In this document: in pieces, positions 1 through 15,212 of the stretch
Position numbering within the stretch: the first letter of the stretch is position 1
Layout: each line of letters opens with the position of its first letter
Assembly: GCF_030272615.1 (NCBI RefSeq)
Contig: NC_081409.1
Coordinates: forward strand, 525,994,975-526,058,974
Length of the DNA stretch: 64,000 bases
Direction of reading: 5' to 3'
Origin: Cryptomeria japonica
Lineage: Eukaryota; Streptophyta; Pinopsida; Cupressales; Cupressaceae
Program-made: the position numbers and the translations under genes
The notes under the pieces: model-generated
Told to the model about the DNA's origin: nothing
What the model saw: only the letters and a program-made list of their open reading frames with translations
Databases searched by the model: none

Positions 1-1743
<1,743 letters not shown>

Positions 1744-1869
1744 CTTCTAGAATTTAAAATAACTTGAAAGGTGCGCGCAAATATGTTTTTTTCTTATATA
1801 TGGTACATTTGCATGTTTTTGTTTTTAGGTTCAAAGCACAAAATTTTGAAGATCTGAATATTTTTTGCA

Positions 1870-4800
1870 ATGGGGAATAAGAGGACTAGATCAAGGTTGT
1901 ATGATCGTAAAAGGGACGATAAGATGAAAGGTCATACAAATCGTAGTCAACAAAAATCCATTGATGTTCAAGATCAACATGATGATGTTCAAGAAACATC
2001 TACTCAAGTACGAGATGAATTTTTTTTTTGGTATGAAAAATTTGATGGAAATGGATGAAGATAGTTTTTTCAATCAAATTCCATCTGAAGATATAATACC
2101 TAAAAGCACATTAAAATTGCATTGTAAGAAATTGTGGGATGATTATTTTAAAAATAAGTCTATTATTGGAAGAGCACAATTATTTGCTAAGTTATTTAGG
2201 AAAAGGGAAATGAAACCTGTTTTGGAGTTGTTGGGTGTTGGTAATAAGAAAATTTCTCTTGATACATTAGTAAAAGAAACTATAATTGAAAATTTACAAG
2301 AAGCATTGAATTGTATTGACAACACAAGTCGAGGTGTTGATTTAAGTGTTGCACATAGAGCATTGATGACTATGATTACTAGTAAGAAATTGACTCGTAG
2401 AAATCAAGTTAGTGCAATTTCTCAATTAATGCATGTATCTAGAAGAACTGTTCAAAGATACATTAGGAAGAGAAATATGTTGGATGAAAACATTGAAAAG
2501 AATTGGGTAAATATATGTAGGGTTCCTAGAAAAGACAATTTTTTTGAAGATGTAAAAAGACAGGTCGTTGATTATTGGACCAACCAATCTCATGTTTCTT
2601 CCAATAGAAGGGACACTATGCAGATGATAGATGAAGACGGTAAAAAAATTACATATCCAAAACATTTCTTAGATACAACACAAAGTGAATTGTTTGAAGC
2701 ATTCAAGCAAGAATTTTTAGATGTAAAGATTTGCCAAAGGATGTTTGAGAGATTGCGTCCTTGCTCTGTACACATAAATAAGGTACGTGAAACTTCTTGT
2801 TGTCGAAATCATGTTGAATTTCATCTACACTTGCAATCATATAATAAGTTCATGTCAACAATTAATCCAAATCTAGTCATTCCTACAAGTACAACACAAT
2901 TTGTGAAGTCTATTTTATGTGATAAATTAGAAGATTCAGATGAGTTCAAAATACAATATATAAAAGGTGAATGCAATGATTGTGGAGTTTTGAGTAAGTT
3001 TATGTTGCAAACTAAGAATATTGATATTCATGCACTAGTTATAAGGAAGAGATTTGAATATGAGACATACCAAAGTAAGTCAGGAACTGAATCCAAAAAA
3101 ATTATGTTGAAAGAGAGTGAATTGCCCTACATTCAGTTTATAGATAAATTTTGTAATATGATATATCCACATATCCAACATTGTCATGGCGCAAGATGGC
3201 AGGCTAAACAGTTTCGTGATTCAAAGAATTGTTTTCCACCAGGTTGTATTCTTTCAATTGTAGATTTCTCTGAGAACTATACATTTAGTTGTCACACAGA
3301 AATTCAAAGTCAATATTATCATTCCAATCAAGTTGCAATATCTGTACAAGTTTTCTATAGACATGCACAATTTCATGTGGATGGTATAGAGAGTACTAAA
3401 AATGAATGCATTATCATCAAGGAGGTTCATTTCTATATCAGTGATGATACATGTCATGATAGGAGCTACGTAGCACATTGTTTTGGAATGTTTTTTGAAG
3501 ATATTAAAGATCGTGGGATAGAATGTACACAACATTGGATTTGGTCAGATGGATGTGCCAGTAAGTACATTAGATTTGAAATTGATTATAAGTTGATTTT
3601 TTTCTTATATATGATTTGATTGTATATAACAGGTCAAAAGTTTATATATATATATATATATGTTATTCATGTTAGGGCAATTTAAGTCTACAAAAGCTTT
3701 TAACTGGTTATCCCTACAACGTGCTCGACGTAGCATAAAGTTTTTGTGGAAATTCTTTGAGAGTGGACATGGAATAGGAGAGCATGATGGAGTAGGAGCA
3801 TGTGTGAATCGTGCACTTCGCCAACATGAACTTGCAGGTAAATTCTCTTCATATTTATGTACAATTTTAATTCTCTTCATATATTAATTTAAATATATAT
3901 GTATGTACATGGGTTGTCTAATTTTCTAAAGCAAGAGCTTATGTACAGGTAACACCATACGTAATTCTAATGATATTATTGAATGGTGCAAAAATCATTT
4001 TGCCGGTCGTGATACAACTTACAACAAACATTATTTTTGGGAAGTTAAAGGTATATATATATAAACATTCAAGTGTTCTTGAATTATTTTTAATTTTAAT
4101 TTTTTTTTTTTTTTTGTGTGTGTGTGTTTGTATACATGCATATGTGTGAAATGAACTAAAATGGACTAAATAATTTGTATTATCAGATATTGATCGATCA
4201 AATTCTTATAATTGTCAATCAATTAATGGTATTAGAAGTTTTCATCAAGTCATGACTACGGGATTTAGCAAGCCTCGTGTTATTCTTGCAAGAGTAAAAT
4301 TATGCTTTTGTGTTGATTGCATTGTGAACAACATAGATACTCATTGTCAGAATATTGCTGGGTGAACTCACAATACTGGTTCCCACTTTTTGACCAACTT
4401 TGACACTTAGATGAACATTTTGAAAAATATCTTCACTTTCCGACATCTATAACTTTTAAACCGTTAAGAATTTGAAGATGATGTAAACTAATGATTTGTA
4501 ACATTTTCTTTGTAGATTCTAAATATATTTTTTTCAATGTTTTTTGAATATATTTTTATTGATTTTTCCATCTCCCTCAAAAAGTAGTTTTTTATAGCAA
4601 ACAACATTTTTTAAGAGTGATGTACATCCCGAAATGCATAATTTTTTTTTCTATAAATGATAAAAACTTTATTATTTTGAATTTCGGTTTGTAACATCAA
4701 TACCTAGGGCATGCAGTTGGTTTGATAGTTATATGTTGAATATTTTTTATTTTATTAAGTTTTGAAGTTTGATTAATTATAATTTAGATATAGGTGTACG

Positions 4801-5931
4801 TTTGAACACATAACTTGTTCTATATATATCAAAATTAAATTTTATTTTATTTTGTTAGAAAGAAGACATCAATAGCTAGTGCATAGATATTTTTCAGAAT
4901 TTTTTTGAATTAGTTTTCTATTTTTCCCAATGCATTGAATAAAGAAGTTCATGTTCAGTGAAAAACATGCATTCATAAGAAATAAAATAAAAATATATTA
5001 ATGAAATTAAATATATTAAAAATTATACTATTTGGAAAGCTTATAATAAGGACCAAATACCTAAAAAAATAAAACTTCTAAATGAATTCATTTGATCCCC
5101 CAAAAGCTAATGTAAAATTGGTTTTTCATTGGCATTTGATAGATGCAAAGGAGATTTCATTGCAAGTATGATTTAGAATTAGAGAGGTTCTACCTGAGAA
5201 ATTTTAGATATAAGAGCCTTTGATCTAACTCTCTTCAATTAATTACTTCAAACGGAACCTCTTAAAGCTTAAATCATTATATTTTCTTAAAAATGTATGA
5301 TTTCAACAAAAATCAGGATGTACCAAAAAGTGGGAACCAACATTGTGAGTTCACCTTGCTGATGGATATGTTTTGCAATGGGAAATGAAAGAATTTTACA
5401 CAATGCCTCCTTACGAAGATAGTGACATTATTGATATTCATGATCCTCTATATTCAGCTGATTATGAACGTGTTTCTGATTTAGTTGTTACAAGTGTGTG
5501 CATGGATATTTTGTAAATTATATATATACATGTACAAATTTTTAAATTCTTATTTAATTTAATATTGTTCAAAATTAATTTAAAAATGTATAATAAACTA
5601 ATATTGCTTGAAATATATATACATGTGGTCTATTTTCATAGGTGATATTTTTGCAGTGATTGTTGATCTTGACAATACTAAAAGTGTAGATTATTATCTA
5701 CTGAGATGCACACAACCAAAATGCAAGTTATTGGAATCAATTAATGATGATGATGGCCAAAAAGTTCTACACTACAGTCACTTAGTAATAGCGACAAGAT
5801 TGCAGTTGGAGACATTGCCAAAAAGAGGATGTGGCAACCAAAAGTGGAGGTTGCCTATTGAAGATCATGAATTTTTTTTAGAGATTATAAAAGATAGGGA
5901 GGATCCAGATTATATGTACCAGGAGCTTTAA
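1870..5931 (+). pseudogene. Multi-exon DDE-type transposase-like gene, interrupted
   Basis: I infer six exons: 1870-3560, 3676-3837, 3949-4050, 4187-5493 (holding a 995-bp insertion at 4361-5355) and 5642-5931, plus a frameshift in the first. All introns read GT..AG and the phases agree across junctions; joining 3560 to 3676 gives SDGCARQFKS. Conserved-looking blocks in order: an N-terminal basic region; a helix-turn-helix-like stretch near VSRRTVQRYIRKRN; a CxxC pair (GECNDCG); VDFSENY (first acidic site, about residue 434 of the frame starting at 1961); WSDGCA (second acidic site); HGIGEHDGVGA; and a Cys-rich CFCVDC. The D...D...HG-x-G-x-x-DG order resembles uncharacterised transposase-like proteins known from animals and protists, but I cannot assign a superfamily. 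The reading frame shifts in a run of ten T at 2020-2029, which may be mutation or sequencing error. The start at 1870 is the first ATG that joins the long frame. No flanking inverted repeats are obvious. Confidence 0.65.
4361..5355. mobile_element. Non-autonomous TIR DNA transposon (995 bp) in an exon
   Basis: The terminal inverted repeats are 32 bp (4361-4392 and 5324-5355), begin GGTGAACTCACAAT and differ at only two positions. The flanking target-site duplication is TTGCTG (4355-4360 and 5356-5361). No coding capacity is visible inside. Removing the element and one TSD copy restores an open reading frame across the junction (HCQNIA joined to DGYVLQWEMKEF) that continues to the next splice donor. 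The insertion is therefore younger than the gene. The superfamily is unassigned: a 6-bp TSD does not fit Harbinger (3), hAT (8) or Mutator (9-11). Confidence 0.9.
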
Positions 5932-6442
5932 GTTCACTTGTCATGTTTGAACAAGTAAATTATATTAGATAGGTATTATTTTGATAAAATCATATATATT
6001 TAGATATTTCTAGACACGTGTTTACATTTGGATAACTTGTGGAAATTTAGTTTTGTTGATGCATCTATTTTACGTTTTATACGTTGATTTTACATGTTTT
6101 ATTCTTAAATTAAATATTTTGTGTCTATGCATTGAACATGTATGTATTGATTTTAATTTTTTATTTTATTTATGTGTATGGATTCATTTCATTACATGTT
6201 GTCTTAAGGGGTCATTTAAACACATGTATGGATTCATTTATATTTGTACACATGCATGGATTCATTTTATTCATCTATGTATTCATTTAATTTATATTTA
6301 CATAGTATAGTTTTATTTAATTATGTTGTATATATAGTTACACAAGTAGCTTGAATTTTCAATGTGTGAATCATCTATTAAGTCATCTTTAAATATATGT
6401 ATACATGTATCGATTCATTTATAGATATGCATGATCCAAGAG

Positions 6443-6572
<130 letters not shown>

Positions 6573-7395
6573 TAAGGGGTCTTAAGGGGATATTTGTGTC
6601 ATGGATTCATTTATAATTTTACCCATGCATAGATTCATTTTATTCATCTATGTATTCATTTAATTTATATTTAGACATGTATGGTTTCATTTAATTATGA
6701 TGTATGGATTCATTTAATTATGTTGTCCTAGGGTGTTTTAAGTGGTCTTAAGGGGATTTAAGGGGATATTTGTGTCATGGATATAAGTTCATTAAATTTA
6801 ATTATATAAATAAAGTTCACTAAATTTTTGAAGTAAGTTCATTAAACATACATAAACACTTAACTAAAATGAACAACTAAATTAAATTTTAACGACTAAT
6901 GCTTAAGGGGATTTAACTAAAATGAACAACTAAATTAAATTTCAATCTAATTATGTTGTCTTAAGGTGTTTTAAGTGGTCTTAATGGGATTTAAGGGGAT
7001 ATTTGCATCATGGATTCTTTTATATTTTTACACATGCATGGATTCGTTTTATTCATCTATGTATTCAATTAATTTATATTTACACATATATTGTTTCATT
7101 TAATTATGTTGTTTGAATTCATCTAATTATGTTTTCCTAAGGTGTTTTAAGTGGTCTTAAGGGGATTTAAGGGGATATTTGTGTCATGGATATAAGTTCA
7201 TTAAATTTAAATATATAGATATAAGTTTATTAATTTTTTGAAGTAAGTTCATTAAACATACATAAACACTTAGCTAAAATGAACAAATAAATTAAATTTT
7301 TATGACTAAATTTGTTTAACAATGAACAACTAAAATATACATAAACACTTAACTTTCAAAAACATGCAAAGTCTAGTATGAAATGTAGATTCCTA

Positions 7396-7397
<2 letters not shown>

Positions 7398-7489
<92 letters not shown>
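7398..7489. repeat. (CA)n microsatellite
   Basis: An uninterrupted CA dinucleotide run of about 92 bp. Confidence 0.97.
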
Positions 7490-7491
<2 letters not shown>

Positions 7492-7610
7492 ATATCTATC
7501 ACATACACATTTGAAATTCAAATGACTATATCTATCACATACAATTAACTAGAACACTTAGCTAAATTCAAATGACTATCTATCATTTAAACACTTAACT
7601 TTCAAAAATG

Positions 7611-7718
<108 letters not shown>

Positions 7719-8086
7719 GTGCAAAGTAGTATGAAATGTAGATCTATCTAACACATACATATATATGTCTATCTATCGCATGTACACATGTATTAAATGT
7801 CTAGTACACATACACACATGAAATATGGAAAATAAATATCTAGTACACATACGCATATGAAATGTCTAGTACACATGTACAAATATGAAATGTCTAGAAA
7901 ATGTGTGCACATGCACATATATAAACAATGGGTCACTCGAGGCCCTGTCCTGAACCATGTCCCGATCCATGCGCTTGCAATAGAGTATGCATGCATAAAC
8001 TCATACATTAAACATTTAATTCATGTACTAGAGTAATTTTTTTTAAGTAACATAGATTAAGAGCATTTGCACATAGACAAACATAC

Positions 8087-8421
8087 CTCTGAAGAGTCTC
8101 TAACATCACCACCATGTGCATGCAGGATTCTAGGACATCTATGTGACGAGGAGCTCAACCTACGTGATAGTGGTGCATCCCGCAATGTTGAAATTTTGTT
8201 AGATATACATACACATATATTTATAACTTGGAATCTAACCCTTTAAATATATAACTTAAATATTTAAATAAAACAATTAATTTAAAGTTAAATGTATACC
8301 CGTGTCTCCTGATGAACAAGGTCTGTGGCAATGTGTAAATCCTCAAACATTGCCCCCTGCACCTGCAATATAAATTACACATGAACTGACATGTACATTA
8401 TTTAAACATTCATTATTAAGT

Positions 8422-8453
<32 letters not shown>

Positions 8454-10230
8454 AAAGATCAAATTGAATCTACTTGAACATGTACATGTATGTGGCTGTA
8501 GATAAACATACCTCGGGGTCTCTAACACCTCCATCATGCACATGCTGGATTCAAGAACATTTGCGACATGAATGGCTCATTCTATGCAATGCTCGCTCAT
8601 CCTAGACAATGCACACATTTTGTTCGATATATATAATTTAAATAGCTTAAAATTATTTAATCAAAACCTAGATATCCCTTTAAATAGAACTTAAAAAAAT
8701 AAAATTAAACTTTATATATACATGTGCCTCTTGATGAACAACTGGGTTAGTGGCAGCATCCAAATCTCCATACATCGACCCTAATGTGATACCCTATATA
8801 GTTCAAAAAATACAATCCAATATATAATTAATTTAATCTATGCAGTTCATGTGTACAATCAAGTAGCTATATAAAATTGCTAAATTAAAATTAGTAAATT
8901 ATATATTATAATTCATACCTCTCCTGCCACATGTAAGGCTCATCTAATCCTGCTGATGTCAGAATCATGCAAGGAGCCCACTACAACATGATCCACCTCA
9001 CTGTTTGGCTCCATAAGCATGGTAGTGAACATCCTCAGAAATCCAGTACCAAGTACTGTGGCTCGATCAACTGATGTATAAATAGGAGGAGGAGGTGTAT
9101 CCTGACCAACTGTTGTATGCTGCGGCGAGGCAGTAGGATGTGCAACAACAGTAGGCTGAGAATCTATATGCTCACAACCACAACTAGAAGCACCTAGTCT
9201 ACCAAGTACACACCTAACAAATGATGGGGCCTCCTCTAGTGGGATCCCTTGCTCCATAGAAATGACCTGATATGAATCCAAGAGATCACTAGATAAGCAT
9301 GCACTCATCTGCCGTAAAGGATCTATGTCATGCATGCGTGCAACATCCATCGACGATGGTATGTCTACTCAAACATATGGATCATCACTCGCTGATGCAT
9401 CATGAGCTCCATGAATGCTAGTATGAGAGCGCAACAAATATCTACCCACCCGATCTGATGTCATCTCATCCACCTGTGTGTCTATAGTAGCAATACTGGA
9501 AAAGATGGACCCTCGAGTGTCATCTAGTACACTATCTACAACATGTGCTAGGTCCACACTCTTGGGAAGAACCACAACATTTGGACCAATCAATGTCCGC
9601 TTATTAATGGGCGGGGGTGCACTTGGTCGTCTGAACTTATCTAAAAATATGCCCTTCCATTGCCCAACATGTTTCAAAAAATCGGTGTAGTCAACATCAT
9701 CCAACAAATAAAACTCTGCAAACAATTATTTGCAGAAATAAAGGGGCAACTCATCCTTTTGGGGCCGCCTATGATGAGTGGCTAATCATCTAAGATAGAT
9801 AAAAGGTGCTACTAGTGAATGCGTGCACCTGGTAGGCATATAACCCTTCACCCTACCAAAGGCATGATAATGAGGAAACATGGTTTTCACATCAGCTGCG
9901 AAAACCCTATGATTCACTATGTCCCATTTCACTATACCACGTACACTGCATGAAAGGGATCTATAGAACTCCTCTGCGTTAACCTCGTCATATGGATTAT
10001 AATTGTCAACGAGTTCAATCTTATGAAGTAGCTCTTGTTTAATTATCTCACCCTTTGCTTATTTGTTTGATCATGCATGTTTCTCAATGTGATATTTAAA
10101 TGACCTAGCGCACGTTGGAGTGTCTTTGTTGTCTCTCTTGTGGAGTTGTGGCAGACCTATGTGACGTCTATTCACTCCCAGGAGGATGAACACTAGGCTC
10201 ATAACTACTAGTGTTATGGGATACAAGCTC
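8087..10230 (-). pseudogene. Decayed multi-exon gene of unknown family with duplicated exon pair
   Basis: I do not recognise the family. The region is richer in GC than its surroundings and reads on the minus strand. A large first exon (about 10,230 down to 8919) contains the frames 9725-9369 and 9350-8940. The stop between the second frame and the donor is TGA in 'IRIR*ALHVAGE', plausibly a former CGA. Upstream of 9725 the protein-like text (VNHRVFAADVKTMFPHYHAF, FGRVKGYMP) continues with more stops. Four small exons follow, supported by GAG|GTATG-type donors: 8722-8793, 8512-8601, 8300-8362 and 8087-8179. The last two duplicate the first two: MYGDLDAATNPVVHQEA versus MFEDLHIATDLVHQET, and RIQHVHDGGVRD (R inferred at a TGA) versus RILHAHGGDVRD. 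The acceptor of the last exon is mutated (GG instead of AG). It could be an accessory gene of a DNA transposon that also holds the gene at 1870-5931. Confidence 0.5.
8300..8793 (-). repeat. Tandem duplication of a two-exon module (about 424 bp)
   Basis: Exons 8722-8793 and 8512-8601 form copy 1; 8300-8362 and 8087-8179 form copy 2, which extends below this interval. Corresponding exon borders are 422-425 bp apart, so introns were duplicated with the exons. The copies have diverged considerably at the DNA level but the exon sequences are still alignable. Confidence 0.65.
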
Positions 10231-10679
10231 ATTAGACATGTTGTGAGTGGGTAATGTAGATCTATATATATATATATCTACACATGTGCATGTATGTAGT
10301 ACACATTACAATAATTATAAAAGTATACATACATTTAAATCATTTTAAACATATTTAAACATGTAAATTAAAAAAATTAGATATACAAAAAAGAAATTTA
10401 AACGTCATAAATGCATACAAGTTAAAATTATCTATATCAAGACAAATTTAAGATAAATTTCTTAATCTATGCACAAAAGAAATTTAAACAACAACTATAA
10501 ATTTAATTATAAATTTCAATATATGTCTCATTTATAATTGCATATACAATAATTAATTTAAAAATTAGTCAAAGTAAGTCAAATTAAGATAAATTAAGTC
10601 AAATTAATTTATAATTAGTCAAATTAAGTCAAATTAATTTACAATTTCATATATACAATTTAATAAATTTGAAAATATG
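10231..10679. other. AT-rich spacer
   Basis: No gene is seen. The text is A/T-rich with several copies of 'agtcaaattaa' near 10,570-10,640. Confidence 0.6.
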
Positions 10680-13600
10680 TCTTATATGGTCATAATAGGT
10701 CTTAAGGGGTGCAAATGTGTCGTAAGGGTCCTTGTGTGGTCTTAAGGGGTCACCCATGTGTTAGAACACATGTGTGACCCCTTAGGACCACATAAGACCC
10801 CTTTCGACACCATTTCATCTTATGTGGTCCTAATAGGTCCGAAGGGGTGTAGATGTGTCGTAAGGGGCCTTGTATGGTCCTAAGGGGTCACCCATGTATG
10901 ACCCGTTAGGACCACATAAGACCCCTTTCGAGACAATTTCATCTTATGTGGTCCTAAGGGGTGTAGATGTGTCGTAAGGGGCCTTGTGTGGTCCTAAGGG
11001 GTCACCCATGTGTTACAACACATGCGTGACCCCATAGAACCACATAAGACCCCTTGTGATACCATTTGGTCTTATATGGTCACAATAGGTCCTAAGGGGT
11101 GCAGATGTGTCGTAAGAGGCCTTGTGTGGTCCTAAAGGGTCACCCATGTGTTAGAACACATGCATGACCCCTTAGGACCACATAAAACCCCTTGTGACAC
11201 CATTTGGTCTTATGTGCTCCTAATAGATTCTAAGGGGTGCACATGTGTCGTAAAGGGCCTTGTGTGGTCCTAAGGGGTCACCCATGTGTTAGAACACATG
11301 GGATACCCCTTATGACCACATAAGACCCCTTGCGACACCATTTGGTCTTATGAGGTCGTAATAGGTCCTAAGGGGTACACATGTGTCATAAGGGGCCTTG
11401 TGTGGCCCTAAGGGGTCACCAATGTGTTAGAACACATGTGTGACCCCTTAGGACCATATACGACCCCTTTCAACACCATTTGGTCTTATATGGTCCTAAT
11501 AGGTCCTAAGGGGTGCACATGTGTCGTAAGGGGCCTTGTGTGGTCCTAAGGGGTCACCCATAAGTTATAACACATGTGTGACCCCTTAAAACCACATAAG
11601 ACACGTTTCAACACCATTTGGTCTTATATGGTCGCAATAGGTCCTAAGGGGTGCACACATGTTGTAAGGGGCCTTGTGTGGTCCTAAGGGGTCACCATGT
11701 ATTAGAACATATGCGTGACCCCTTAGGACCACATAAGACCACTTTCGACACCATTTGGTTTTATGTCATCCTAATAGGTCCTAAGGGGTGCAGATGTGTC
11801 GTAAGGGGCCTTGTGTGGTCCTCAGTGGTCACCCATGTGTTAGAACACATGTGTGACCCCTTAAGACAAAATAAGACCCCTTACAATACCATTTGGTCTT
11901 ATGTGGTCATAATAGGTCTTAAGGGGTGCACATGTGTCATAAGGGGCTTTGTGTGGTCCTAAGGGGTCACTCGTGTGTTAGAACACATGCGTGACCCCTT
12001 AGGACCATACAAAACCCCTTTCGACACCATTAGGTTTTATGTGGTCCTAATAGGTCCTAAGGGGTACACATGTGTCGTAAGGGGTCTTGTGTGGTCCTAA
12101 GGGGTCACTCATGTGTTAGAACACATGTGTGACCCCTTAGGACCACATAAAAACCCTTCCAATAGCATTTGGTCTTATGTGGTCGTAATAGGTCCTAAGG
12201 GGTGCACATGTGTCGTACGGGGCCTTGTGTGGTCCTAAGCAGTTGCCCATGTGTTAGAACACATGCATGACCCCTTAGGACCACATAAGACCCCTTTCGA
12301 CACCATTTGGTCTTATGTGGTTGTAATAGGTTCCAAGGGGTGTACATGTGTCGTAAGGGGCCTTGTGTGGTCCTAAGGGGTCACCCATGTGTTAGAACAC
12401 ATCTCTGACCCCTTTCGACACCATTTGGTCTTATGCTGTCCTAATAGGTCATAATGGGTGCACATGTGTCATAATGGGCCTTGTTTGGTCCTAAGGGGTC
12501 ACCTGCGTGTTAGAACACATGTGTGATCCCTTAGGACAACGTAAGACCCCTTGCGAAACCATTTGGTCTTATGTGGTCGAAATAGGTCATAAGGGGTGCA
12601 CATGTGTTGTAAGGGGCCTTGTGTGGTCCTAAGGGGTCACCCATATGTTAGAACACATACGTGACCCCTTAGGAGCACATAAGACTCGTTGCAACACCAT
12701 TTGGTCTTATGTGGTCACAATAGGTCCCAAGGGGTGCACATGTGTCGTAAGTGGCCTTGTGTGGTCCTAAGGGGTCACCCATGTGTTAGAACACATGCAT
12801 GACCCCTTAGGACCACATAAGACCCCTTTCGACACCATTTGGTCTTATGTGGTCGTAATAGGTCCTAAGGGGTACACATGTGTCGCAAGCAGCCTTGTGT
12901 GGTCCTAAGGGGTCACCCATGTGTTATAACACATGCATGACCCCTTAGGACCACATAAGACCCCTTGCGATACTATTTGGTCTTATGTGGTTGCAATAGG
13001 TCCTAAGGGGTGCAAATGTGTTGTAAGGGGCCTTGTGTGGTCTTAAGGGGTCACCCATGTGTGACCACATAAGACCACTTGTGACACCATTTGATCTTAT
13101 GTGGTCCTAATAGGCCTTAAGGGGTGCATATGTGTCGTAAGGGGCCTTGTGTAGTCCTAAGGGGTCACCCATGTGTTAGAACACATGTGTGACCCCTTAG
13201 GACCACATAAGACCCCTTTCTACAACATTTGGTCTTATGTGGTCCTAATAGGTCCTAAGGGGTGCACATGTGTCATAAGGGGCCTTGTGTGGTCCTAAGG
13301 GGTCACCCATGTGTTAGAACACATGCGTGACCCCTTAGGACCACATAAGACCCTTTTTGACACCATTTGGTATTATGTGATCATAATAGTTCCTAAGGGG
13401 TGCACGTGGTCCTAAGGGGTCACCCATGTGTAAAAACACATGCGTGACCCCTTAGGACCACAAAAGACCCCTTGCGATAAAATTTGGTCTTATGTGGTCC
13501 TAATAGGTCCTACCGGGTGCAGATTTTTTGTAAGGGGCCTTGTGTGGTCCTAAGGGGTCACCCATGTGTTAGAACACATGTGTGACCCCTTAGGACCACA

Positions 13601-15170
13601 CAAGACCCCTTGCGACACCATTTGGTCTTTTGTGGTCCTAGTGGGTCCTAAGGCGTCCAGATTTTTTGTAAGGGGCATTATGTGGTCCTAAGGGGTCACC
13701 CATGTGTTAGAAGACATGTGTGACCCCTTAGGACCACATAAGACCCCTTGCGACACCATTTGGTCTTATGTGGTTGCAATAGGTCCTAAGGGGTGCACAT
13801 GTGTCGTAAGGGGCCTTGTGTGGTCCTAAGGGGTCACCCATGTGGTAGAACACACGCGTGACCCCTTAGGACCACATAAGACCCCTTGCGACACCATTTA
13901 GTCTTACATGGTCACAATAGGTCCTAAGGGTTGCACGTGTCATAAGGGGCCTTGTGTGTCCTAAGGGGTCATCGATGTCTTAGAACACATGTGTGACCCC
14001 TTAGGACCACATAAGACCCCTTTCAACACCATTTGGTCATATGTGGTCCTAATAGGTCCTAAGGGGTGCACATGTGTCGTAAGGGGCCTTGTGTGGTCCT
14101 AAGGGGTCACCCATGTGTTAGAACACATGCATGACCCTTTAGGACCACATAAGACCCCTTGTGACACCATTTGGTCTTATGTGGTCCTAATAGGTCCTAA
14201 GGGGTGTACATGTGTCGTAAGGGGCCTTGTGTGGTCCTAAGGGGTCACCCTTGTGTTAGAACACATGTGTGACCCCTTAGGACCACATAAGACCTCTTGT
14301 GACACCATTTGGTCTTATGTGGTCACAATAGGTCCTAAGGAGTGCACATGTGTCGTAAGGGGCCTTGTGTGGTCTTAAGGGGTCATGACTTGTTAGGACA
14401 ACATAAGACCCCTTGTGACACCATTTGGTATTATGTGGTCACAATAGGTCCTAAGGGGTGCACATGTGTCGTAAGGGGCCTTGTGTGGTCCTAAGAGGCC
14501 ACCCATGTGTTAGAACACATGCATGACCCCTTAGGACCACATAAGACCCATTGCGACACCATTGGGTCTTATGTGGTTGTAATAGGTCCTAAGGGGTGCA
14601 CATGTGTTGTAAGGGGCCTTGTGTGGTCCTAAGGGGTCACCCATATGTTAGAACACATGCGTGACCCCTTAGGACCACATAAGACCCCTTTAGACACCAT
14701 TTGGTCTTATGTGGTCCTAATAGGTCCTAAGGGGTGCAGATGTGTCGTAAGGGGCATTGTGTGGTCCTAAGGCGTCACCCATGCATTAAATCACATGCAT
14801 GGCCCCGTAGGACCACAAAAGACCCCTTGTGACACCATTTGGTCTTATGTGGTCCTAATAGGTCCGAAGGGGCCTTGTGTGGTCCTAAGGGGTCACCCAT
14901 GTGTTAGAACACATGCGTGACCCCTTAGGACCACATAAGACCCCTTGTGACACCATTTGGTCTTATTTGGTCCTAATAGGTCCTAAGGGGTGCACATGTG
15001 TCGTAAGGGGCCTTGTGTGGTCCTAAGGGATCACCCATGTGTTAGAACACATCTATGACCCCTTAGGACCACATAAGACCCCTTGCGACACCATTTGGTC
15101 TTATGTGGTCCTAATATGTCCTAAGGGGTGCAAATGTGTCGTAAGGGGCCTTGTGTGGTCCTAAGGGGTC
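10680..15170. repeat. 138-bp satellite array, about 32 copies
   Basis: The landmark 'ggggccttgtgtgg' recurs at about 11,254, 11,392, 11,530, 11,668 and 11,805, giving a period of 137-138 bp that holds for most of the array, with a few shortened units (for example near 10,977 and 13,400). Each unit contains two inverted repeats: 'ggtcctaaggggtcaccc' with its complement around the centre 'gtgttagaacac', and 'gaccacataagacc' with 'ggtcttatgtggtc' around a 15-20 bp spacer. The copies differ by scattered substitutions, many of them C/T or G/A. Reading frames inside (for example 11,651-11,962) only follow the repeat. Confidence 0.97.
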
Positions 15171-15212
15171 ATAGAAAATAATTATATACACCTTAGGATG
15201 TATACATACACA

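Noticed and set aside
11651-11962. 103-residue open frame on the plus strand
   Set aside because: It simply reads through satellite units.
10680-15170. Regular repeats that might suggest a CRISPR-like array
   Set aside because: The whole 138-bp unit is repeated with no unique spacers, and the setting is a plant genome: it is a satellite.
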